DNA from: Ancistrus triradiatus
Lineage: Eukaryota; Chordata; Actinopteri; Siluriformes; Loricariidae
Assembly (NCBI GenBank): GCA_025084515.1
Contig: JAJAGP010000950.1
Span: forward strand, 1 to 64,000
Length of the DNA: 64,000 nt
Direction: 5' to 3'
The notes beneath the pieces were generated by a model that had not been told where the DNA came from, made no database searches, and saw only the letters and a list, made by a program, of their open reading frames with translations. Shown here piece by piece: positions 56,501 through 64,000 of the stretch. The translations under genes were made by a program, and so were the position numbers. The stretch's first letter is position 1. Every line of letters starts with the position of its first letter.

Positions 56501-57367
56501 GCAGCCCTTAAAATTGTGCGCCTGAAGCCAACTCGCAAGGTACGACCTCGTTTGCTACCTGCTCTTGAGCCTGAAGTCTCATTTCATGTTTTTTGTCAAA
56601 TGAATTTGCAGTAGAGAACAGATTCGTTTGCTTGATTTCTGCCATCGTGGATATTTTAGTTGATGCTCATACTTGTTCAATTGGCTACACATGGACTTGG
56701 TGCGGCGTTTTCTGCACGCCATTTTGCACTTAAATTCTGTGGAGTTCAATATCGACTAGTATCGAAGTAACCTTTGTTGCTGTTGTGAACTAATGCTGAA
56801 ATGATGTTAAACAAATGTGATTGTAGCAAGTAATTACTTTAGTTGTTAGTTCTTACCATGATGGTTTAAACAGAACGGTATGCAGCAGAAAATTTTCCTG
56901 AACAGTACAGGGACTCAGTATTGAGTATGGTCTTGTACAGCTACCTAAACTTGTGTATGTGCTATAGTTATGTTCATCTTAAAGGTTTATGTAATAACTG
57001 TCTTTTCCACGTTACGATCCGTTGCTCGTCAGTGACGTCTTGTTCCACAGAAGTATACTTCACATGCACTACCATGAGACGAGCAACCTTCGCTATATGT
57101 GTAAATGTAACCTTATTTGATAAACCCCAACTCCTCCCATTTCTTGCTCCTCTTCAGTTTGCCCTGCTGGGTCGCCTGGCTCACGAGGTGGGCTGGAAGT
57201 ACCAGGCCATCACCGAAACGTTGGAAAACAGGCGCAAGGAGAAGGCCAGGATGCATTACAACAAGAAAAAGGTGCAGATCAAGCTGAGCAAGCAGGCCGA
57301 AAAGAACGTCGAGGGCAAGATTGCTAAATACACAGACGTACTGAAGCAGTACGGTGTCCTGGTCTGA
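53571..57367 (+). CDS. rpl13a: 60S ribosomal protein L13a (uL13)
   Basis: Seven coding exons give 205 codons (human 203): 53571-53591, 54893-54965, 55220-55285, 55964-56065, 56244-56329, 56480-56539 and 57158-57367. All have canonical splice sites and consistent phase. The protein starts MADRFHK, then VLVIDGRGHLLGRLAAIVAK, and continues collinear with human RPL13A to KQYGVLV. It is a structural protein of the large ribosomal subunit. An AATAAA at 57389-57394 follows the stop closely. As in mammals, introns host C/D box snoRNAs (introns 2, 4 and possibly 6). Intron 1 carries a decayed SINE and intron 3 a transposon-like repeat. Decayed copies of exons 2, 4 and 5 follow downstream. Confidence 0.98.
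54565..54740 (+). mobile_element. Decayed SINE in rpl13a intron 1
   Basis: It shows a tRNA-like head (ggtgcaaatggttagcacggttc) and the conserved segment tgttcacatgggtttac ... ggttttctcccac, known from a widespread fish SINE body. It is strongly diverged. Confidence 0.55.
55015..55104 (+). ncRNA. snord33: C/D box snoRNA, SNORD33-like, in rpl13a intron 2
   Basis: A terminal stem CAGACTGTC/GACGGTCTG (9 pairs, one G-U) encloses a C box GTGATGT and D box CTGA (55092-55095). The 3' half matches human U33 closely (acatgcactaccatCTGA). The guide before the D box can pair with the conserved 18S segment ggtggtgcatg, whose methylation (human U1326) is the known U33 target. Human intron 2 hosts the related U32, so U32/U33 assignment is by sequence rather than position. 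The C box differs from consensus at its last base. Confidence 0.88.
55336..55868. repeat. Interspersed DNA-transposon-like repeat, third copy
   Basis: It shares the ccgatatctgcagaatctcag, gaggtaaaatccagctct and cctggcaaccgtg blocks with the copies at 25.8 and 35.5 kb. It fills most of rpl13a intron 3. Confidence 0.5.
56100..56180 (+). ncRNA. C/D box snoRNA, type 2, in rpl13a intron 4
   Basis: C box position CTGATGA (56108-56114), D' box CTGA (56132-56135), C'-like TGATGAG (56140-56146) and D box CTGA (56167-56170), with a short GAAC/GTTC terminal pairing. Two near-identical copies downstream (58567-58646, 60001-60080) have GTGATGA in the C box. I could not match it to human U32, U33, U34 or U35. 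The stretches before D' (atttatcccgaat) and D (accacggatctgactg) are the candidate guides. Confidence 0.7.
57021..57087 (+). ncRNA. Candidate degenerate SNORD33-related RNA in rpl13a intron 6
   Basis: A perfect 10-bp stem GTTGCTCGTC/GACGAGCAAC encloses agtgacgt and the U33 guide cacatgcactaccat. The C box reads GTGACGT and the D box position reads ATGA instead of CTGA. The guide is kept while both boxes deviate from consensus. Confidence 0.45.
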
Positions 57368-57868
57368 GCCGTGCTCCGGGCTGATCATAATAAATGTTTA
57401 TAGAAACTAGAACGCGTGTCGTGTTTTTATTGCCCAGTGAGTTTGTGGGAAGGTGCAGCATGAAACTGCATCAATGTGAGTGTCCTTTATTCTGAGCCAC
57501 TAAACCACAGATTGGTTTGGATACTTTTAGAGGTGCTGCAGGAGGTAGTAACTTCAGGTTTGGTCATCGGCTCTGGTTATCAGGTGTTCGTGCCAAGTGC
57601 TGAGTAAGTATTACTTTGTTCCTGTCAATGTTTCTCTGTGGTCTAATGGGGTAGAAATCTTGCTCTCTAACAGCCCTTATATCTGTAGAGAACTCTTGGT
57701 ATTCTATCTCGATTGATTTCAGGTTCGTCTTAAAATGATCACTTGTTTGTGTTCAGGTCCTGGGAATTAATCTGACGCTTGTTCAGGACCCGGCTGCTAT
57801 TGAGGCCAAGGAATTGCTTTTAGGTAAGTCGCCAAATGTGTGAATGAGCCAAAACCAAGGACGAACTA

Positions 57869-57952
57869 AGACTGTGATGTTTTGTATATCTGCCTTGATT
57901 GAGTTTAACGACCTTGAGAAAACATAACATGCACTACCATCTGAGACAGTCT
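57869..57952 (+). ncRNA. C/D box snoRNA, SNORD33-like, array copy 1
   Basis: C box GTGATGT (57874-57880), D box CTGA (57941-57944), and an identical U33 guide acatgcactaccat. The outer stem is shortened by a 4-base loss but AGACT/AGTCT can still pair. The internal accATGAG is accTTGAG here. Confidence 0.75.
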
Positions 57953-58272
57953 GATCCTCTTTTGTGAAGATTTCTAAGTTTTAGCCATGCAGTATTTGAT
58001 CTGATGTCCTGTGCTATTGATTTTTCAGTTGGCTGCTCAGCGAGGGTGTCGTTTCTGCAAACGTCTGACTGAAGTAAGGATTCCACATATCATATCACAG
58101 TAATGGTATTGGTCATTATGGAAGATAAAAGTAGTGGTTTTGGGTAATAATTGCTACTTCAGCATCACATTTCAGTTTATTTGGAGCTCATTCATAAACC
58201 TGTCGACAATGCACTTGCGTTATTGCAGTAGTACAATAGGATGTTCCCTTTTAGACTAGATGATGTTAAGCT

Positions 58273-58358
58273 AAGACTGTCAGTGATGTCCAATATCTGC
58301 CTTGATTGAGTTTTACAACCGTGAGAAAACTTAACATGCACTACCATCTGAGACAGTC
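58273..58358 (+). ncRNA. C/D box snoRNA, SNORD33-like, array copy 2
   Basis: A perfect 8-bp stem AGACTGTC/GACAGTCT, C box GTGATGT, D box CTGA (58347-58350), and the same guide. It is preceded by a tagatgatgttaagct segment also seen before copy 3. Confidence 0.82.
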
Positions 58359-58566
58359 TGAAGATCAGGGTTGAGACTGATTGTATTGAAGGAATAGACC
58401 CGCCAACCTCATTTTAATGTTCCTCTATATGCTTGTGCAATTGTAATGACTACAGAATTTGACCCCCACTCATGAAACCTGTTTGTCTGTGCCAGGTGAT
58501 GAACGGAATCTTCTGAAGGATCTTGCCAGAGGTGAGTTTGTTCCTCCGGTTATTTATCCGCTTCGG

Positions 58567-58646
58567 CTGAACAGTGATGAACACATTTATCCCGAATCTG
58601 ACTCTTGATGAGACAAACCACGGATCTGACTGCTGAGTTCAACCAG
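58567..58646 (+). ncRNA. C/D box snoRNA, type 2, array copy 1
   Basis: Canonical C box GTGATGA (58574-58580) and D box CTGA (58633-58636). The roughly 65-base core is identical to the rpl13a intron 4 copy apart from the C box change. It lies between decayed exons 4 and 5, as in the parent gene. Confidence 0.75.
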
Positions 58647-59710
58647 AGTCGTTGTAGTTGCTTTGTAATCGTCACCCTTCTAATTAAGATCTGTTAATTA
58701 TGCAGGTGAGCTGCTTCATGATGAGGAACCAGGCTGCTCTGGAGTGTTTGAAGCTTTCTCTTACAAGGTAACACTATTGCAATGCAACAAGAACTGCAGC
58801 TCAAGTACCTTAGTTCTTTGGTCCACTTGCGTTAATGTTTACAGGTATTTTGTTTAAGTGTTAAATTTTGAACATGTAAGCAAAATCTTTTGTAACTTGT
58901 TCAGTGGTACCTAGGTATGTGTCGTTAATTGGTTCCAGATGGCTTGGCTTGTACTTGCTGCCTGACTTGTGGGGTTATGTTCCAACAAATCCATCTCAAA
59001 TTAAATGCATCATTAACTGTGGAGTTTTGTGTGGTCTGTACTGTTTAAAACACTCATCCTAACCTCCAGCTGGCCAAAATCATTAACACAAAGCTTATTT
59101 TATGTGTTAAGTATCATGCAGTTTACGGAGTCATGGATTGAAAGTAAAACACTTGCTCTTAGTGAGCTCAGGGGCACTAGCATAGCTGCTAATGCTAACT
59201 GCTCAGCCTGAAAGTGATATGGATGGCTGTCATTAACCATTTTAGAGCCCATGCACTAAGAATACAGTACTGTAGAAGTAAAAAGAAAAACACAGCAGAG
59301 ATCTGCACTGAGAAAGCTATTGTGAGGCTGAATCACAGGGAGTGTCAGTTGGAACGAGTCACGTGGGTCGACTCAAGTTTAAGCCAGTATGTCGAGTACA
59401 GGGAGAACGACGAGAGCCAAGGACCAAATTAGTTGAGGTGGTTGAGTGTACCTGCAATGTACTTATTTCCATATAGAACATTCCAGAAGAATTAAAACAA
59501 TTCGCCATGTATTTTAACGTGGTCCAATGTTGACCCATATCTGATTTGTACATAATGCTTGCAGTTTAGTGACTCTCAAATGAAGGCTTGCACTGAATTG
59601 GTGTGTTTGCCTTTAGGTTCTGCTAAATGCTGGCAGCCATCTAGGTGCTCAAGCAAGTGATGCTGGGTATGTATTACATCTTCACTGTTATACTAGGTGA
59701 TGTTGAGCTT

Positions 59711-59796
59711 AGACTGTCAGTGATGAGCGATATCTGCCTTGATTGAGTTTAACGACCATGAGAAAACTTGACATGCACTACCATCTGAGACGGTCT
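59711..59796 (+). ncRNA. C/D box snoRNA, SNORD33-like, array copy 3
   Basis: Stem AGACTGTC/GACGGTCT, full consensus C box GTGATGA (59720-59726), D box CTGA (59785-59788), and the same guide and central gagtttaacgaccatgag. It is better than the rpl13a intron 2 copy at the C box. Confidence 0.85.
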
Positions 59797-60000
59797 AAAG
59801 ATCTGGAATGGTTTTTGATTCGAGATTGTGTTGAAAGCTTAGCCAAGCCAGTCTCATTTTAAAGTTCTATATATGCTTATGCATCTGTTATCTCTGCAGA
59901 GTTTGACCCCGACACGAGACGTTGCTGTGCCAGGTGACGAACAATCTTCTGAAGGATCTTGCCAGAGGTGAGTTTGTTCTTCCGGTTATTTATCCGCTTC

Positions 60001-60080
60001 CGCTGAACAGTGATGAACACATTTATCCCGAATCTGACTCTCTTGATGAGACAAACCACGGATCTGACTGCTGAGTTCAT
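60001..60080 (+). ncRNA. C/D box snoRNA, type 2, array copy 2
   Basis: C box GTGATGA (60010-60016), D box CTGA (60071-60074), GAAC/GTTC stem. It is identical in the core to the other two copies except for a 2-base insertion between D' and C'. Confidence 0.75.
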
Positions 60081-60191
60081 CCAGAGTTGTGGTAGTTGCT
60101 TTGTAATCGTCACCCTTCTAATTAAGATGTGTTAATTACGCAGGTGTGCTGCTTCATTGAGGAGCCAGGCTGCTCTGGAGTAGCTTACAAG

Positions 60192-61531
60192 GTAACATGA
60201 TCACAATACAACAAGAACTGCAGCTCAAGTACCTTTGTTCATTGGTCTACATCCATTAATGTTTACTGGGTTTCTTTAAATACACCATGTAAAATCTAAT
60301 ATATTAAATAATGTGGACCCAGAATGTAATCTGTCCCCTGCTGTGCTGACATGGCATAAAACAACAAATGAGTATGATTGGGTCAGACTTGGGCATAATG
60401 GTACATAAAGCAAGCGGTCTAGGAAGCACCCAATAACCAGCTTCCAACCCTTTTTGGATGCTTTTTACACACAAAACAACTTTATATACAGGGCGTGGAC
60501 AATCGCAGACCACATGGAACCGGAGCCTGATGTGACAATCACAGAAGTGACGACAGCATAGGTGTCACTGTCTTTCCTGATTTGTTATTTCTAAGCACTA
60601 TGCCATGTTTTGGTTTTAAAGTCTGTGTGGCTTGTTTATGGCTGCACCATGCATAAAGGGTAAGTTAAATATCCATAGTGTATGCATTTGACTGGCCCAG
60701 GAATGTTGCAACGTTAAGCCTTTGCACGCTGTTTGGTTTCCTGCTATAAAATGAGGTATCTTAAACCACCAATTCCTTAAGACAAAAAATGCTGCATTTC
60801 CTGCAGCAGTCTCATAGCTCACAGGTAGCATCTCTTGACGGAACGCATCTATCTGCACCATCCACTTCGTTCCGGATTGCACAGGAATTGAAAGTATTGT
60901 AATAAATGAGTCTCTTGGACAGCAGAGGGCTCTATTTATTTGTTCTGGTATTTGCATTAATAAACGTTTTTCAAAAGCAAACTGTCTGGTCTTGCCTTAT
61001 GTGGGTTTGGGTTGTCTGTAGTTCTGAAACAGATGCAGCTATGTTCTGAGATGAGCTTAACCATCACGTCGCAAAGCCTCTCGCTGGATTTGTGCTCTGC
61101 TGCTAGCAGATGGATGTTAATCAGTGAGCCACTGGAGCTGCCAAGAAGGATTTTCTAGGGAGATGCACCTTCCCCCATTTCGGTTACTTTCTTGAAGTTT
61201 ATGTAATCTTGGTGTGCACACAGCACTTAAGAGAATGAGTCATAAGCTTGAACGTGTCCCATGCCACTGTATTAAGCTGACCACCAATTTGGAGAGTGAG
61301 GTAGAATTTTTGTCCTAAGAAATTCTAGGAACAAGGTGCAATGGGATAATTTGAAGAGACTAACGTTTGGGTGTCAGTCAGACGTAGCCAATTTCAGTGC
61401 CCCTTTAAGTGTCTTTGGGTGCTGCTTCCACTTACCAACAATGAACATGTCATGCTCAGGAGTTGGGTCACAAGGTTCTGTTGCAGTGTAATTAAGTAAG
61501 AAATGTCTAAGGGTGACTGCTCAAAACGTCA
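60192..61531 (+). other. Downstream of the snoRNA array, no gene recognised
   Basis: An AATAAA at 60959-60964 could end the array transcript. No exon-like frames or known repeats were recognised. Confidence 0.4.
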
Positions 61532-61690
61532 GCGGGGTATTTCACAAAGCAGGGTTTCTGTTAGCCAGATGAGCCCAAAACTGAGGACTGCCAAACAGGA
61601 TGTCCTTTCGCTCTATTCCTATTGGGCAGGCTTGACTTTGGGCTTAAGGTATCTGGCTAGACTGAGAAATCCTGCTTTGTGAAATGCTCC
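61532..61690. mobile_element. MITE with inverted ends
   Basis: The left end ggggtatttcacaaagcagg pairs with the right end cctgctttgtgaaatgctcc, and the inner segments agccagat and atctggct also pair. Length is about 159 bp. A relative may lie at 1330-1512. Confidence 0.75.
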
Positions 61691-62119
61691 TCTGGAAGTT
61701 TAAGTATTCAGCTGCTTAGGCAAAGTGGGGAATGGAAAGCCTCGTAACTGCAAAAAGCATGCGGGAAAGTTTGACTGGTACAGGAAGAGCAGTGTCGGGC
61801 TATTTATACAGACGTGATTTGCGTCTGATGTATTGAGGACGTAGATTGTGAGACTTGAATAATTCTTGATGCCTTATTTTGACCTGACGTTACCCTGTGC
61901 TCCATGATCTGAATCTCAATTGTGAATTGCAGATCAAACAGGCTTTGGTGTGCAGGGCTTCACCTGGTTTGTTTTTGGGTCTTGTGTATTTAATTACTTC
62001 AATACACATTTGTGGTTCTCTGATTATATGCAGTTCTCTGAGCTCACCCCTTGGGTGCAGTGCAGTCCAGGATTTGCATCGACCCAGGAACCTTTTATTT
62101 TCTGCTGTACCAAATTAGA
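61691..62119. other. Intergenic stretch, nothing recognised
   Basis: No coding or repeat structure was recognised. Confidence 0.4.
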
Positions 62120-63010
62120 CAAAATTGCAGTCCTGCAGTGAAATACCCATTTTGAAAACAGTATTCATTAGTTGAGAGTAACAAGGTAAAATGAATGTAA
62201 AATCATTGTTATTTTTTGTGGGGGTGACTTGGAAAGTAATCATTGTCCACTCTAAAGCTGTTCCACTTGTAATGGACCCCCCCCCCAAAAAAAAGACTAA
62301 CCAAAAGTCCCCACTGCATGTAATCTTAAATTGCTATTTAAGTTTCTACTCAGTGGAAGCAATTGACTTTTTTATTGAGTAATTTGAAAATAATTTAAAA
62401 AAAAAGCTTGTGAAGATGTGCACAAAAATCCAGAGCTTGTTGAATAACTCGAGTACAGTTTTATTTATATAGTAATTTTACCACTAGGCCACAAGGAAGC
62501 TTTCCATAGCTCCAGGTCAAATCCCTGAGATGGGCAATGATAAGTCATTAGGTTCATTTTGTGCTCTAGCAAAACCATTGTACTTGAGAATTAAAACTGC
62601 AGTCCTACAGTGAAATACCCATTTTATGAACCATATACATTAATCCAGAATATTGAGCTAAAATATATGCTAAATCATTATTATGGTCATTTGGGGCTAT
62701 GTTATAATTATTATATCATTATTATTATTATAATAATTGTTGTTCTCTCTTTTCATTTCATCAGCCTCTTAAATTGCTCTTTAAGTTTCTGCTCACCGTG
62801 GAAGCTATTGCCTCTGAATGCCTTATTGAATATTTGGAAATGAAAAAACCAGAGGAAAGATGTGCAGGTCTTAAAATCTAGAGCTTGATGGATGATGGGA
62901 GTTCAGTTTCCTTTTATATATCAATTTACCACTAGACCACATGGCAGCTTATATTTTGCATAGATCCAGGTCAAAATCCGTGAGATGGGCAGGTATGAAT
63001 CATTAGGAAG
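62120..63010 (+). repeat. Tandem duplication of about 470 bp
   Basis: 62120-62570 and 62593-63010 share, in order, gcagtcct(g/a)cagtgaaatacccatttt, cttaaattgct(a/c)tttaagtttct, agatgtgca, accactag(g/a)ccaca and gatgggca blocks. The copies are clearly diverged, with different AT-rich inserts. No coding content. Confidence 0.75.
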
Positions 63011-64000
63011 AACCATGCTTGGTGAAATCCTTGCTTATCTGGGGGACATTAGGATTATGTATATTAAAGTACTTCAGTCATACTAAACCTCATACTAAGC
63101 AGAAAAATCCAAGTTATCCAGAACAAGCATTTTGGTTGCTTCAGTACGAGAATAAACAGGGCGAGGTTGGTTGAGCAATCTTAACCTTGCAGCTGTGGAC
63201 CATCCAGGTGTGATTATGCACTGCAGCAGGATACTTTCTCCCAAGTTCTTGAAACATAATTAACCGCAGCAGTGGACGAATGTACAGGGTGTTGTGTTGA
63301 CAAATAAACCTCGAACACTGTTAATATTTAGGAACTCATGAGTGTGCAGGTTTTTGCCTCCAGAGCTTTTATTCTTCTTGAAACAGGGTGCTGAATGGTT
63401 TGTGAATAGCAGTTGTTGCAGATTCGCTTCACAATCTGAACTTCTCATAAAGGTCCAGTGATTAAATCTGGTGATTTGGTTTGTGTTTTTAATGGTAGTA
63501 GTATGGCTTCCGAATAACTAAATGCAGATGATTGGAGATATTGGGAGTGTTATCAGAATAGTGTTTGCACCATAGGATTTACAGACAAATCAAATGCTGA
63601 TTGCCTGACACTCAATGGGTCACGTCATTATCACGAGTACCAAAAGGCATAGTCAATCTGAAAAAATATTGATGCATCCCCAATGGACTTTGATACTTAA
63701 TGTAATTTGATTGAAGTGATTTGTTGGTCATCCCAAACTACATATAGGAAATCATTATCATGTCAAATTCTTACATTCTTTCATTACACCCTGAAAATCA
63801 AAATAGATCTAGTCCAGCTTCTTCCAGCTGTATTTTCACATTATAACTCTCAACATCAACATAAGTAGCACATTCTGATCAGTTATTAAAGAGATCTACC
63901 TCCACTTGACAGTTGATTTAGAAACCTTGCTGTTCCTTGTGGACTCTTTCACTAGCAGTGCATGGTAACACAAATAATTCAGCATGGTTTTGAAGGCTGC
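63011..64000. other. End of window, nothing recognised
   Basis: AT-rich sequence without exon-like frames or recognised repeats. Confidence 0.4.

Larger units (their letters stand above)
57757..58767 (+). pseudogene. First rpl13a-derived unit: decayed exons 2, 4 and 5
   Basis: 57757-57823 aligns with rpl13a exon 2 (shared gctgctattg, ggccaag). 58496-58531 aligns with the end of exon 4 (aggatcttctggagga versus aggatcttgccagag, then the same GTGAGTTTG donor context). 58706-58767 aligns with exon 5 (shared caggctgctctgga and cttacaagGTAAC). A possible further spliced piece lies near 58029-58074. Exon lengths no longer preserve frame. Confidence 0.75.
57540..60191 (+). ncRNA. Putative snoRNA host gene derived from rpl13a duplicates
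   Basis: At least two tandem units descend from rpl13a exons 2-5. Shrunken exon remnants with their original acceptor and donor contexts are at 57757-57823, 58496-58531, 58706-58767, 59617-59666, 59934-59967 and 60144-60191. Between them lie three SNORD33-like RNAs (57869-57952, 58273-58358, 59711-59796) and two type-2 C/D RNAs (58567-58646, 60001-60080). Protein coding is lost: remnants are shorter than the originals (for example 36 and 34 versus 102 bases), out of frame and contain stops. Introns keep the snoRNA boxes and stems. A spliced non-coding host transcript is inferred. No separate promoter was identified, and transcription could read through from rpl13a. Confidence 0.65.
59617..60191 (+). 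pseudogene. Second rpl13a-derived unit: decayed exons 2, 4 and 5
   Basis: 59617-59666 keeps the start (aggttctg) and end (gctggGTATGT donor) of exon 2 but only 50 of 73 bases. 59934-59967 matches 58496-58531 of the first unit. 60144-60191 keeps ccaggctgctctgga and cttacaagGTAAC of exon 5. There is no coding potential. Confidence 0.75.

Overview
This window is nuclear DNA of a ray-finned fish. The signs are spliced vertebrate genes with fish-like protein sequences, many tRNA-derived SINEs, hAT and Tc1/mariner elements, a Ty3/gypsy chromovirus, and abundant CA/TA/TAA microsatellites. An otophysan such as a catfish is plausible from the repeat types, but I cannot prove it from sequence alone. 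Genes were reconstructed by hand from splice signals and codon phase, because most exons are too short to stand out as open frames.

Layout. 1-0.4 kb: a near-identical but damaged copy of the last two exons of slc22a15. 1-10.9 kb: a nested transposon cluster. An interspersed repeat (intact copy at 13.5-14.0 kb) is split by an older LTR-like element, which is itself split by a complete but frame-broken chromovirus (3302-9228, 5-bp target duplication). 10.9-13.0 kb, minus strand: an eight-exon gene I do not recognise (239 codons, N-terminal membrane anchor, Cys/His-rich C-terminal part). 13-17.4 kb: repeats. 17.5-29.5 kb, minus: slc22a15, a 12-exon MFS transporter. 30.4-41.3 kb, minus: kif11, the kinesin-5 mitotic motor, with all exons found but several motor-domain exons carrying small indels. 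44.1-48.6 kb, plus: zmpste24, the CAAX metalloprotease. 52.6-53.0 kb, plus: the last two coding exons of atp5if1. 53.6-57.4 kb, plus: rpl13a with intronic C/D snoRNAs. 57.5-60.2 kb: a tandem array derived from rpl13a. 60.2-64 kb: no gene recognised, some repeats.

The most interesting feature is the array downstream of rpl13a. Pieces of rpl13a have been duplicated at least twice. The exons have shrunk and lost their reading frame, while exon-flanking splice sites and the intronic snoRNAs (SNORD33-like, and a second C/D type) are strikingly preserved. This looks like a ribosomal-protein gene duplicate turned into a non-coding snoRNA host gene, comparable in logic to GAS5. Two snoRNA copies in the array have a better C box than their counterparts in rpl13a itself.

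Other points are the arrangement around slc22a15 exons 6-7 (inverted hAT copies outside, complementary GT/CA repeats directly at exon 7's splice sites), related 33-bp minisatellites in several zmpste24 introns, and a likely low-quality sequence stretch at 38.2-39.1 kb.
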